Below, piece after piece: positions 25,563 through 35,778 of a stretch of 64,000 nt of DNA. Every line of letters starts with the position of its first letter. Positions within the stretch are counted from its first letter, which is position 1. Source of the DNA: CAWJMD01 sp963700925 (GTDB taxonomy: Bacteria; Actinomycetota; Actinomycetes; Actinomycetales; CAWJMD01). Both the position numbers and the translations under genes were made by a program. Under the pieces are notes generated by a model that did no database searches, was not told the origin of the DNA, and saw only the letters and a list, made by a program, of their open reading frames with translations. The stretch is from assembly GCA_963700925.1 (NCBI GenBank), contig OY969553.1, positions 2,046,001 through 2,110,000 of the forward strand, given 5' to 3'.

Positions 25563-25687
25563 CCGCGCGCTCCTCGACTGGTGATGACGCTGGGCAATCG
25601 GTTCTGGGGAGACTGACCAGGATCGCCGGACATTCTCATCGGCCGGCGACATTTCCGCGACCCATGAGGATGACCTTGCGTCAGGGC

Positions 25688-25719
25688 TTGACCTTGACGC
25701 AGGGTCAGGGTTCCAGGCT
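25688..25719 (+). promoter_or_regulatory. MerR-type promoter of the ABC exporter
   Basis: TTGACC (25688-25693) and CAGGCT (25714-25719) are set 20 bases apart, too far for normal RNA polymerase contact. Between them are CCTTGAC and GTCAGGG, which pair at 6 of 7 bases. The -10 ends 7 bases before the ATG at 25727, so the mRNA is leaderless. The MerR gene at 27352, in the same unit, is the likely regulator and would untwist this promoter when it binds its ligand. The design matches the promoter at 110-140. Confidence 0.7.
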
Positions 25720-25726
25720 GTCGTTC

Positions 25727-26494
25727 ATGACCAACGAACATGCCATAGAAATTGTCGGACTCACCAAGTCGTACGGCGACAACGCTGTGCTCAAGGGCGT
25801 CGATCTGAGCGTCCCCTCGGGCACCATCTTCGCCCTGCTCGGCTCCAACGGCGCCGGCAAGACCACGGCGGTGAAGATCCTCTCCACGCTGCTCAAGGCG
25901 GACGGCGGGACCGCGGCCGTCAACGGGTACGACGTCGCCACCCAGCCCGCGAAGGTGCGGGAGTCGATCAGCCTGACCGGACAGTTCGCCGCCGTCGACG
26001 AGATCCTCACGGGGCGGGAGAACCTCGTGCTCGTCGCCCAACTGCGGCGTCTCAAGGACCCAGGCAAGATCGCGGACGACCTGCTCGCGCGCTTCTCGCT
26101 GACCGACGCGGACGGGCGGAGGGCTGCGACCTACTCGGGCGGCATGCGCCGTCGCCTCGACATCGCGATGAGCCTGATCGGCAACCCGCCCGTGCTCTTC
26201 CTCGACGAACCGACGACGGGACTCGATCCACAGTCGCGGATCGAGGTCTGGAAGACCGTCCAAGAGCTCGCCGGTCAAGGCACGACGGTGCTGCTCACCA
26301 CGCAGTACCTCGACGAGGCCGAGCACCTCGCAGACCGGATCGCGGTCCTCCACGAAGGCCGGATCATCGCCAACGGGCTCCTCGCCGAGCTCAGGCAGCT
26401 GCTCCCGCCGACCGAGGTCGAGTACGTCGAGAAGCAGCCCACCCTGGAAGACATCTTCCTCGCGATCGTCGGCCACACCGGCCCCCACACGTAA
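25727..26494 (+). CDS. ABC transporter ATP-binding protein (drug-efflux, DrrA-like)
   Basis: This 255-residue ATPase has Walker A LLGSNGAGKTTAVKILSTLL, the signature YSGGMRRRLDIAMSLIG, Walker B VLFLDEPTTGLDPQSR and the H-loop TTQYLDEAEHL. The GAGKTT and DEPTTGLDP forms and the Q-loop (LTGQFAAVDEILTG) match the DrrA/ABC-2 exporter group. The family often has a longer C-terminus; this one is short. It lies 10 bases before its membrane partner. Likely substrates are hydrophobic drugs or metabolites. Confidence 0.92.
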   Translation: MTNEHAIEIVGLTKSYGDNAVLKGVDLSVPSGTIFALLGSNGAGKTTAVKILSTLLKADGGTAAVNGYDVATQPAKVRESISLTGQFAAVDEILTGRENLVLVAQLRRLKDPGKIADDLLARFSLTDADGRRAATYSGGMRRRLDIAMSLIGNPPVLFLDEPTTGLDPQSRIEVWKTVQELAGQGTTVLLTTQYLDEAEHLADRIAVLHEGRIIANGLLAELRQLLPPTEVEYVEKQPTLEDIFLAIVGHTGPHT

Positions 26495-26504
26495 GGACCC
26501 AGCC

Positions 26505-27266
26505 ATGACCACCTACTTCGTCCACGACACCACCGTCCTGCTCAAGCGGTCCCTGCGCCACATCGTGCGCAGCCCGGACACGATCATCACCACCGCCATC
26601 ACTCCGATCGCCATGCTGCTGCTGTTCGTCTACGTCTTCGGTGGCGCGATCGATGTCGGCGGCGGCAACTACGTCAACTACCTGCTGCCAGGGATCCTGC
26701 TCATCACCGTCGCCTCCGGCATCGCCTACACCGCCTTCAGGCTCTTCACGGACGTCTCGGGCGGCATCTTCGAACGGTTCCAGTCGATGCCCATCACCAG
26801 GTCGGCCGTGCTGTGGAGCCACGTGCTGACCTCGGTCGTGGCGAACCTGACCTCGCTCGTGCTCGTCGTGCTCGTCGCGCTCGCGATGGGCTTCCGCTCC
26901 GGTGCCGGAGTGCTGGCCTGGCTCGCGGTCCTCGGGATCCTGGTGCTGTTCACCCTGGCGCTGACCTGGCTGGCCGTGATCCCGGGGCTGACCGCGCAGT
27001 CGGTCGACGGGGTGAGCGGGTTCTCCTACCCGCTGATCTTCCTGCCGTTCATCAGCTCGGCCTTCGTGCCCACCTCCGGCATGCCCGGCCCGGTGCGCTG
27101 GTTCGCAGAGAACCAGCCGGTGACCTCGATCGTGACCACGATTCGCGACCTCTACGCCGAGCAGCCGGTCGGCAACGAGGGCTGGATCGCCCTCGCCTGG
27201 TGCGTCGGCCTGCTGGTCGTCGCCTACGCGCTCGCGATGCGCACCTACCGCAGCAAGATCGCGTGA
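26505..27266 (+). CDS. ABC-2-type exporter membrane protein (DrrB-like)
   Basis: This 253-residue membrane protein has six hydrophobic segments and the ABC-2 signature region: SFVPTSGMPGPVRW-like stretch (FVPTSGMPGPVRWFAENQP) near residue 190. An early GGAIDVGGGNYVNYLLPGIL is typical of DrrB-type partners. It pairs with the preceding ATPase, 10 bases upstream, and forms the channel of the efflux pump. The MerR regulator follows after 85 bases. Confidence 0.9.
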   Translation: MTTYFVHDTTVLLKRSLRHIVRSPDTIITTAITPIAMLLLFVYVFGGAIDVGGGNYVNYLLPGILLITVASGIAYTAFRLFTDVSGGIFERFQSMPITRSAVLWSHVLTSVVANLTSLVLVVLVALAMGFRSGAGVLAWLAVLGILVLFTLALTWLAVIPGLTAQSVDGVSGFSYPLIFLPFISSAFVPTSGMPGPVRWFAENQPVTSIVTTIRDLYAEQPVGNEGWIALAWCVGLLVVAYALAMRTYRSKIA

Positions 27267-27351
27267 ACATCCTCGAGGGCGAACGAGTGGCGGGCCTCGC
27301 TCGACCGCGGCGTGGCCGGGAAGCTCGCAGAATCGCCCGCAGAATAGGGCC

Positions 27352-28125
27352 ATGCTGACGATCGGCCAGATCGCGTCGTACGCCGGTGTGACAGTGCGCG
27401 CGGTCCGCCACTACCACGCCAAGGGTTTGCTGCCCGAGCCCCAACGCGACCACTCGGGCTACCGACGCTACGACGCGGCCGCGGTGGTCGAGCTCGTCAG
27501 GATTCGCACCCTGGCCGACGCCGGCGTACCGCTCTCGCGGGTGCATGAGCTGCTGGCGGCTGGTGACCAGGAGTTCGCGGCGGCGGTCGAGGACATCGAC
27601 CGCCGCCTGCGCGCCGAGATCCGGGAACGTCAGCGTCACCGGGAGCGGATCGCCCGGCTCGCGGCCGGCGAGAGCCTGACGCTGCCGCCCGAGGCGGTCG
27701 CGTACATCGACCGGCTGCGCGAGCTCGGGTTCCGCGAGCGGCTGATCGAGGTCGAGCGCGACAGCTGGATCCTGATCTCGGCCCAGATGCCAGACGCAGT
27801 GCCGGCCCTGATGGCGATCAAGCACGCGCAGATCGAGGACGAGGCACTGCGTCAGCTGTACCTCGACGTCGGCGACCTCGCCGACTGCGAGCCGGACGAC
27901 CCGCGGCTGCCCGCTCTCGCGGACCGCGTAGCCGCCTTTATCGAGGCGGCGGCGGCCGCGTCCGTGGGGGTGGAGGACGAACACCCCGTCGGCGACGACC
28001 TCGTCGCGCTGCTGGACACGGCGTTCGTCGAGTCCTTCCCGTGCGCGCGCCGTCTACTCGAGCTCCTCGAGGAGCGCGGCTGGACGGGCTGGACCAACAT
28101 CAGGCGCATGGACCCGGCGGTGTGA
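27352..28125 (+). CDS. MerR-family regulator
   Basis: The 257-residue protein begins MLTIGQIASYAGVTVRAVRH, the classic MerR winged helix, followed by GYRRYDAAAVVELVRIRTLA and a long dimer helix. The C-terminal domain is larger than in metal sensors and has no conserved Cys pair, so it probably binds an organic ligand, as BmrR- or TipA-like proteins do. It is encoded just after the ABC exporter and should act on the promoter at 25688-25719. Confidence 0.9.
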   Translation: MLTIGQIASYAGVTVRAVRHYHAKGLLPEPQRDHSGYRRYDAAAVVELVRIRTLADAGVPLSRVHELLAAGDQEFAAAVEDIDRRLRAEIRERQRHRERIARLAAGESLTLPPEAVAYIDRLRELGFRERLIEVERDSWILISAQMPDAVPALMAIKHAQIEDEALRQLYLDVGDLADCEPDDPRLPALADRVAAFIEAAAAASVGVEDEHPVGDDLVALLDTAFVESFPCARRLLELLEERGWTGWTNIRRMDPAV

Positions 28126-28270
28126 CTGGACGGGGACCAGGCCGCTGTCGAGATGCAGCGAAGATTGACGAGCCGCCCGCGCGAACTTTGCAGAGATCCC
28201 CGGATTCGGCCGACGCGGTCAAAGTAGACGTCGAAGGGAGGGGACGTTCCAGTTGCGCATCGACCCGCGG

Positions 28271-28708
28271 TCAGCTCTTCTTCAGCTCCTCGGCGAGCAT
28301 CACGAGGATGCCGCTGGGGCCGCGGACATAGGTGAGCTTGTAGACGTCCTCGTAGGTCGCCACGCCGCGCAGCGGGTGGCAGCCGTGCCTCGCGGCGATC
28401 TCGAGAGCCTCGTCGATGTCGTCGACCGAGAAGGCGACGCGGTGCATGCCGATCTCGTTAGGCCGGGTGGGCTCCGTCTCGATCGCGTCGGGGTGGATGT
28501 ACTCGAAGAGCTCGAGGCGACCGTTGCCGTCTGGCGTCTGGAGCATGGCGATGTTGGCGTGGTTGCCGTCGAGGCCGACGGCGGTGTCGGTCCACTCTCC
28601 ACTGACCGTGTCACGGCCGAGGACGGTCAGACCGAGGTCGGTGAAGAAGGCGATCGTCGCTTCGAGGTCGCGGACGGCGATGCCGACGTTCTCGAGTTTG
28701 ATGGGCAT
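28271..28708 (-). CDS. VOC-family protein (methylmalonyl-CoA-epimerase-like fold)
   Basis: This 145-residue protein has two VOC halves: LENVGIAVRDLEATIAFFTD with a GRLELFEYIHPDAIETEP strand, and MHRVAFSVDDIDEALEIAAR ending VRGPSGILVMLAEELKK. His, Glu and His at the usual places could bind metal. The ATG at 28708 opens MPIKLENVG; an upstream extension has no similarity. It is the last normal chromosomal gene before the defence island. Confidence 0.85.
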   Translation of the reverse strand: MPIKLENVGIAVRDLEATIAFFTDLGLTVLGRDTVSGEWTDTAVGLDGNHANIAMLQTPDGNGRLELFEYIHPDAIETEPTRPNEIGMHRVAFSVDDIDEALEIAARHGCHPLRGVATYEDVYKLTYVRGPSGILVMLAEELKKS

Positions 28709-28944
28709 GCGTTGCACGTTACCGAGTCGCGGCGATCGATTCAGGCCGTGCCTGCCCGTCCTGGCTCGGCTGGGCAAGGAACCATTCGCAGAATCAGCCT
28801 CGCGTCAGTCAGACGCCGGGTACCGCGGACAAGGCCGTGCGGAGCGGCTTGGCTCAGCGCCACGGACGGGCCCCGCACCGGTGAACGTCCGAGACGATCC
28901 GCTCGAGGGACACCGGTGGCCGAGCGCCGGCACCCGGGGCCGCT

Positions 28945-29098
28945 GTCCACCTCATCGAGTCAGACCTGATCCGGCTGCGCACGCACGAGGGCATCAAGGT
29001 CGCAAGGGCCAAGGGGCGCTGCGGGGCAAGCAGCCCAAGCTCAATCGTCGTCAGGGAGCAGACCTGGTCTCCCTCGTGCACAGCGGCGAAGTCCACGG
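28945..29098 (+). pseudogene. Serine recombinase (resolvase/invertase) remnant
   Basis: The translation LIESDLIRLRTHEGIKVARA KGR matches the end of a resolvase catalytic domain (EADLIRMRTREGMKVAKAKG type). After one missing base near 29015 it continues LRGKQPKLNRRQGADLVSLV and HSGEV, the hinge into the DNA-binding domain. The catalytic Ser at the N-terminus and the helix-turn-helix are absent. It marks the left edge of a region packed with defence genes and suggests entry by a mobile element. Confidence 0.75.
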
Positions 29099-29159
29099 CG
29101 CCGGCTGTGCACGCATCCGACAGCCCTGCGGGACGCCGGGCGCCTCGCCGCCCGGGCCT

Positions 29160-29334
29160 GGCCAGTGATGGTGGCGTGTTTGCCTCGGAGCGGGACCAAC
29201 GAGATCGCGGTCAGCGACACTGCCAACCACACGAATCGCTCGGCGGGGCGAGCGCTCCACCGATGAGGAGCGGCGGCAATGACAATGCCCACGACCCAGA
29301 AGAAGTCGGTTACCACAGCGACGTTCGACGTCAC
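29160..29334 (-). pseudogene. N-terminal fragment of a small membrane protein
   Basis: The frame starts MTSNVAVVTDFFWVVGIVIA and shows two hydrophobic stretches, the second FVWLAVSLTAISLVPL, a pattern found in DUF6069-like four-helix proteins. Only about 58 residues look real. After LRGKHATITGQ the frame turns Arg-rich and runs into the resolvase remnant on the other strand. I am not sure of the family. Confidence 0.35.
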
Positions 29335-29635
29335 CCCTCCGCGGGGTTGGGGTCCCTCAGCTTCAGTTCAGTGGCTGCTGTCGGCTCATCTGGCGTCGAC
29401 CAGGAGCCGGGCTCCATGATCAAGGTCGTTTCACCCTCGAGCGCCCCGAGGGCTCGGGGAGAGTGGCCTCGCCCCGCGCTTCGTGCGGGTCTCGTCGGCA
29501 TCCATGCCCGCGACGACGACTCGGTTGTCCACAGGCACCCGGCTACATGCGGCGCTGGAGACGGGAGTGTCGGTGTGACCGCTTAGCGTGCGAAGCGCGA
29601 AGATGTGAAACCAAGGGTCGGGAACGGACGTGGCC

Positions 29636-31257
29636 ATGAAGTTCAAGAGCGAGCAGACTTACGACAAGCTGCGAGGGGGGTACTACACGCCTGCGCCCGT
29701 CGCGCGGTTCCTGACCGCGTGGGCACTGGCTGACGGCGCCGATTCGGTGCTGGAGCCGAGTTGCGGGGACGGCGCGTTTCTAAGGGCGGTCCTCGACCAC
29801 GAGCGCCTCCCGTCGGTCATCCACGGCGTGGAGCTCGACCCCGCTGAGGCCGACAAGGCACAGAAAGTCCTCGGCCCCGAGAGTGACCGACACCGCGTGT
29901 TTCCGATGGACTTCCTGCTGTTCGCGGAGTCGTCCGGTGTCGCACGCTACGACGCCGCCGTCGGCAACCCGCCCTACATCCGGTACCAGTTCCTCAGCAC
30001 CGAAACGCAGTACCTGGCACGGGACCTCTATGCCCGCCACGGCCTGCCGTTCACCAAGCATCTGAACGCTTGGGCCCCCTTCATTGTCGACAGCCTCGAC
30101 CGCCTCGAGCCCGGTGGCCGGGTCGCGATGATCATTCCCGCTGAGTTGATGAACGTGCTCCACGCAGGCGGCCTCAGACTCTTCCTGCTTGAACAGTGCT
30201 CCAGGGTGCTGCTGATCGACCCTCAAGAACTCATCTTCGATGAGGCACTCCAGGGGACTGTTCTGCTGATGGCGGTCAAACGCCGGGAAGGCGAGACGGG
30301 TGAGTGCGGTCTCGCCATAACGCCCGAGTTGACCAACGGGTTCCTAGATCGCGACCCGGGTGAGATCTTCGACGAGGCGCCGTTCATGCCGTCAGCACCG
30401 TCCTCAGGGAAGTGGATGGGTTCCCTGCTCACTGCTCCGGAGCATGAGGTCCTGGCTCGTGTCATGGAGCTGCCTGCTGTCCGGCGCTTCGATGAGGTCG
30501 CCCGCGTTGGCGTCGGCATCGTTACCGGAGCCAACAAGTTCTTCCTCGTCGCCGACTCTGTGCTCGAGGAGTTCGAACTGCATGAGTTCGCCAAGCCGAT
30601 GTTCGGACGCAGCTATCACTGCCCTGGGGCGATCTACTCCGAGGCGCTCCACGCTGCCAACACGAGCAAGGGTCTGAGCACCAACTTCCTTCACTTCGGT
30701 CCTCTCCCGTTCGAGGAACTGCCAAAGGAGCCCAGCGTTACATCCAAAAGGGCGAGGCGGAGGGCCTCCACCTACGCTATAAGTGCCGCATCCGGGAGCC
30801 TTGGTATGACGTGCCGTCTGTCCGTTCCTCCGCGATGAGCCTGCTGAAACGCTCACATGAAGCGCCTCGACTGATCGCCAACGAGATGGGTGCCTACACC
30901 ACCGACACCGCCTACCAGGTCGACAGCCGCCTGCCCGTGAGTGCCCTGACTGTCGGGTTCTTCAACTCGCTGACGGCATTGAGTACCGAAATGGCCGGGA
31001 GGGCATACGGCGGAGGCGTGCTTGAACTCGTGCCGTCAGAGATCAAATCACTTCTGATCCCGGTGGTGGAAGTGGCTCCCGACGAACTTCATCGGCTCGA
31101 CCGGCGTTTTCAGGAAGGTGAGTCCGCGGACAGCATTCTGAGTGCCCAGGATGATCTTGTACTTGCTCGGGCAGGCGTGTCCGCGGATGACATCCGCGTG
31201 ATCCAGCAGGCGCGCCGGCGTCTCATGAACCGACGACTTCGCGAGGCGCAGGCGTGA
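29636..31257 (+). pseudogene. N6-adenine DNA methyltransferase, frameshifted by one missing base
   Basis: The first part, from ATG 29636 (or GTG 29630), has KLRGGYYTPAPVARFLTAWA, SAM motif I (VLEPSCGDGAFLRAVL) and the N6A catalytic motif NPPYIRYQ near residue 115. The frame breaks near 30720-30726. One added base lets it continue as RYIQKGEAEGLHLRYKCRI and then through AMSLLKRSHEAPRLIAN to a TGA at 31257. The restored product would have about 540 residues, including a target-recognition-like C-terminus. It overlaps the next gene by 4 bases, so methyltransferase and restriction enzyme form one unit. Confidence 0.8.
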
Positions 31258-34239
31258 CCTCCCATTCAACGAAGAGTGTTCAGAGGCTTGTCGACACGTT
31301 CGCGGCGAACTTCGAATCCTACACCGACGCTCGGGGCAAGTACCTCGAAGCAGACGCGCGCAGTGAGTTCATCGATCCGCTGCTTCGTGCGCTCGGTTTG
31401 GACATCGAGAATCGGAAGGGACTGATCCCTTCCAAGCGAGAAGTTGTCCGCGAGGAGAGCCAGCGACGGGAGACGACGGCCAACAAGCGTCCCGACTACA
31501 CCTTGCGGGTCGACGGCGTGGGCCGGGTCTACGTGGAGGCGAAGAAGCCCTCAGTCAACGTTCTCACCGACATGGAGGGGATCCGCCAGACGAGGGCCTA
31601 CGGTGTGGACGAAGCAGCACCCGATCGCGGTACTCACCAATTTTTGGCACGTCCGCATCTTCGACACACGAGCGTGCCCGGTCGGTTTGGGCGACACAGC
31701 CAACACGGCGCTCAGGTTCGAGTGCGAGTGTCAGGACCTCATCAAGAACTGGGACACCATCAGGCAATTGATCAGCCGAGATGCCGTCCACAACCCAGGC
31801 TGGACCAGGCAGTTCGCTGCCGCACTCGCCCAAGCACCGCTTCCAGCCGACCAGCGGTTCGTTAAACAGTTCAACAAATGGCGCCTCGTGCTAGGGGAAA
31901 GCCTCGTGGGTAGAAACAAGTCGATGACCGAGGGCCGAGGTCAACGATGCAAGTCAGCGAATCCTCAATCGCCTGGTCTTCGTGCGCATGTGCGAAGACC
32001 GCGGAATCGAGGGCGAAGGCGTCTTGCAGGATGCGTTCAAGGGCTCGACGACCGACGTCGTGGCCCTATTCAAGCGACTAAACGACCGCTACAACACAGG
32101 CATCTTCGGGGCCGCGGACGACCCTCAGGACCCAGTGCTGCTGGTCAGCGCGACCGCGCTCAAGTCCATCGTCAACAACCTGTACGGCCCGTATTCGCCG
32201 TTCTCGTTCGCAGTTCTCGACGCCGACTTCCTCGGCTTGGTCTATGAGGCATCCCTCGCCGAGCACCTAGCCGTCGGATCTGCAGGTGGCCGCCGTCGGG
32301 TCCGGCTCAACAAGAAGCGTGAGTATGCGAAGCGCGATGTCGTGACCACGCCTCAGGAACTGGTCGCGGCAACAGTCGAGGCTGCTATTCAGGAGATCGA
32401 GGTTGAGGCACCGAAAGTGCTCGACTTCGCGGTCGGCTCGGGTCGGTTCCTGGTGGCTGTGCTCGACCAGCTGATCGAACGTGAAGTGATCCGATGCATC
32501 GCCCTCCCCAGAAGGGGGGCCTATTGAAGGTTGCCGACGGCACCTACCGGCTGTCTTTCGACGAGAAGCGGAAGCTCCTAGTCGACTATTGCTTCGGCAT
32601 CGACATCGACTTCAACGCGGTGGAGGTCGCCAGGTTCAGTCTGCTCGTCCGCCTGCTGCAGGACGAGACCAGGGACACACTCCCGCGCCGTCAGCGGAGG
32701 ATCCTGCCTGACCTCGGAACGAACATCGCCCACGGCAACACGCTTGTCAGGACCATGCCCGCAACAGCCCCAGCAGGCGCCGAGGACGTGACCCTGCCAG
32801 TCGCGCTCGAACAGGTTGGCGTGCCGAGTTCGTACGACCTCATCGTGGGCAATCCGCCCTACATGAGCACAGAGCAGATGAAGTCGTACGACAAGTGGGA
32901 GTTTGCCTACGTCAAGGAGCACTACAAGACCCCGCACCAGCAGTTCGACAAGTACTTCGCGTTCGTCGAGTTCGCCGTCGACCACCTCAGCGATCGGGGG
33001 GTCGTCGGCGTGGTGATCCCGAACAAGTGGATGACGATCGAGGCGGGGCCGCGCTTTCGAGAGATGCTCCGCACTTCGGCCACCGTTAGACGGCTCGCCA
33101 ACTTCCGGCACGTCCAGGTGTTTGCGGACAAGTCGATCTACGTGTGCTCCCTCGTCGCCAAGCGGGCCGCCGCGACCGACTTTGATTACTCAGAGCCCGA
33201 CTCGATCCGGGACTTCGTGACCGGCACTGGCATGCACCGCACGCTCGGCGCCCGTCACCTCCCGGGCGCGCCCGACGGCCCCTGGGTGCTCCCAGCCAAT
33301 GCCGCTGAGGAGAGGGTTCTCGCAAAGCTCCGACGCAACTCGATACCGATGGATCAGGTCATCGAGGCCCGCAACGGCGTTCAGACCAGTCTGAACCCGG
33401 TCTACGTCATCACAGCACCAAGGGTCAGCAAGGGCATCGTCGAGTTCACAAAGGACGGCAAGAAATGGCGGATAGAGGAGGCCGTCACCCGGCTCTACCT
33501 CGATGACTCAACCGGCGTCCGCTCCTACTTTGAGGTGGAGGCCGACGCCCGCATCGTCTTCCCATACCGGGCAACACTGGCTGCCCAGAACCTGTCCGGG
33601 TTTGAGGTCATACCCACCGCAGAGATGCGCAAGCACTACCCGCTCGCGTACAGGTACCTGTTCGCGCACAAGACCGCGATGGACGCCCGCAAGATGTCGG
33701 AAGCCGAGCGCCGGAAGGCCTTCTACGCATACGGGCGCACTCAGGCGATCGGCTACAGCACCCAGGCGCCCAAGATCTTCTACTCCACCAACCAACGAGG
33801 AGAGAAGTACGGCCTTGACACGACCGGGATCGTCTACCAGTCCGGCGGCACGGCGGGCGAGGTCGCGCTCTACCGGCGCGACCTCGGATACTCCCTGGAC
33901 TTCGTGCTCGCGCTGCTCGACCAGCGCCCCATCGAGTTCTTCCTCCGCAAGCGCGGCAGTGCCTTCCGGGGCGCGTACGTCGCGCGGGGCACCGCCGTCA
34001 TGAAGGACGTCCCAGTGCCCAAGTTGGACTTCACCGATCCAAACGACGTGAAGTTCCACGACGACGTTTCCGTCGCAATGGGCGCGTTGCGCAAGCTAAA
34101 CGCCGCCACGTCCTCGACGCCCGAACGGAGAATGACCCAGCACAAGGCAAGGATCGACTCCACCCGGCAGCGAATCGAGGGCCTGTTCCTCGCTCGCTGG
34201 GGTCTGTCCGTGAGCACCGTAGCCGGCCTCCGCCTATGA
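31254..34239 (+). pseudogene. Type IIG-like fused restriction-modification enzyme, three frameshifts
   Basis: Four frames in series give one protein of about 994 residues. The N-terminal nuclease has the PD-(D/E)xK pattern RPDYTLRVDG and YVEAKKPSV. A helical linker follows (FVRMCEDRGIEGEGVLQDAF). The methyltransferase has LDFAVGSGRFLVAVLDQLI as motif I and NPPYMS as the N6A catalytic motif. The C-terminal specificity domain includes YSTNQRGEKYGLDT. The shifts are near 31603 (one base extra), 31935 (one extra) and 32505 (one missing). Correcting them restores length to an exact multiple of three. No stop-codon substitutions are seen. Confidence 0.8.
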
Positions 34240-34414
34240 CAGGGACCCATCGGGTCCGCACCCCTCTTGGCGCGCCTGAGAGCTGGCCGTTTCGATTTCG
34301 AGGCCCTCATCTCATCTCACGATTGAGTGCACCAGTAGGCCCGCACCACCCGACATCTGACTCCGCCACGGGGCCGGCCCACTTACGCGTATGTCGACAT
34401 CCATAGTGTTCTTG

Positions 34415-34434
34415 GAACAACGAACGCGTTGTTC
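34415..34434. repeat. Perfect inverted repeat with 8-bp arms
   Basis: GAACAACG and CGTTGTTC enclose AACG. The site is in the 288-base gap between the two convergent genes that end at 34239 and 34528. It could be a terminator stem or a protein site; no T-run follows. Nothing else in that gap is recognisable. Confidence 0.5.
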
Positions 34435-34527
34435 AGTGTTGGCTATCGGGCCAAACTCCGGCGGTTGTGCAAACAATGTGCCCGCGACGCGAGCACGCCG
34501 ACCGCACAGTTCCGGGGTCGGTGCTAA

Positions 34528-35639
34528 CTATCCCGCGTTCGGTGGAGGTCGGGTCCACCCGCCTCGGCGACCTCGCCCAGCACGCTGATCGCCTCGTCGG
34601 CGTCGTCCTGCGACCACATCAGGAAAAGATCCGGGTGCCTCCTCTTCAGCGAGGTGTGGGTACTTCTCAAGGAGGAAACGCCGCCGGTACGCGATGTCGG
34701 CGGCGTCAACGATCCCTTCCAGAGTGGCCCAGTTGAAGGAACCGCCAACGACGATCCCGAAGGCGGGTACGACCTTGCCGAGTGCCTGCTTGGTAAAGCG
34801 AACGCCGAACGCCTTCGCGAACTGCTGTGGAGACCTTGAGCGACCACCGCCTCGTTCAGGACCTCCCACGACTTGCCGCGGAAGAGTGCTTGGGTGAGCC
34901 GCGAGATGTCGGCCATCGCGGCGTTCTTCGCGTGGCCGAACTCGCCGTCCCGGCGTTGACGACAGACATCACGAAGAGCTTCTCGGCAGGCTCTTCAGGG
35001 TCGTAGCCGTAGAACAGCGAGACATGACCGACGGCGCGGGACGCGAGTCCGAGGACGGCAGCCGTATCGGCAACGAAAGCGCCCGCGATCGCACCTCCCG
35101 ACGGCGCCGCTGCGGCGCCGGCGGAGGCGGCGATGACGAGTTCTCCTCCGGAGATCACCAGCCCCGCACCCGCTCCCGACAGTGCCGCAGCGGCCGGGAA
35201 GTACAGGCTGGCTGCTCGTCCACGGACTGCGTCGATCTGCTCAAGGTCGAGGCGGCGCAGGTCGCGAAGCGATGCAACGTCGTGCCCGCGCTTCTGGTGG
35301 AGCGCCACCACGCGCTTGGCGGAGAGTCCCGCTCGCGAGGCCCGTCCCACCGTCTGTCGCATGGACAAGAGCGGCGCCGCTCCAGTCCGGGAGGGCGTCG
35401 GCGGCTCTGCGCGCCCCGGCGCCGACTTCTGCGCGCCTTTGGCGACGACTTTTTGCCCACGCGAGACCGCCGATTGGCTCTGGGTGGTTCTCGAGGTACT
35501 GCGTGGCGCGCTTGCCGACTTCCGCAACGCCGATGGCAACCTGCTCGCCGGCGTTCCTCGTCACTCGTGACAGTGGGCGGCCCTTGAACCGTTGGATGCC
35601 ATGCCATGCATCGAGCTCGTAGTCCGAGGGATCTACCAT
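34528..35639 (-). pseudogene. EcsC-family protein, at least five frameshifts
   Basis: Pieces in three frames line up as one EcsC-like protein. It starts MVDPSDYELDAWHGIQRFKG at 35639 and continues SAVSRGQKVVAKGAQK, ARRAADALPDWSGAAL, SMRQTVGRASRAGLSAKRVV and a long stretch with a hydrophobic Ala/Gly segment (VISGGELVIAASAGAAAAPS). It then continues LFYGYDPEEPAEKLFVMSVV, MADISRLTQALFRGKSWEVL and FGIVVGGSFNWATLEGIVD, and the end. EcsC proteins are poorly understood membrane-associated proteins seen in some defence islands. The gene cannot be translated as it stands. Confidence 0.7.
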
Positions 35640-35778
35640 GCCGCAAAGGGTAGTGGTCCAGACCGACGCACAGACCGTGAATCAGGTAGGTGCTGGAGTC
35701 GGCGTTAGCCGACTACTGGCTCTTCACCGATGATTGTGGGGTGAGGAGCCCGGGTGGCTGAGACCTCGTGCGGCGACG

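Larger units (their letters stand above)
28709..29635. other. Gap with remnants at the left edge of the defence island
   Basis: About 930 bases hold no intact gene. The parts I can support are a serine-recombinase remnant (28945-29098) and a fragment of a membrane protein on the other strand (29160-29334). From 29335 to 29635 I see no coding pattern, repeat or RNA gene; the start of the methyltransferase follows. Confidence 0.6.

Noticed and set aside
30811..31257. Separate small gene after the first methyltransferase
   Set aside because: Its sequence continues the methyltransferase C-terminus after a one-base shift, and it has no ribosome site of its own.
34391..34588. Short plus-strand frame between the RM and EcsC genes
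   Set aside because: It has no ribosome site, an Arg/Pro-rich end and no similarity; it overlaps the EcsC remnant on the other strand.
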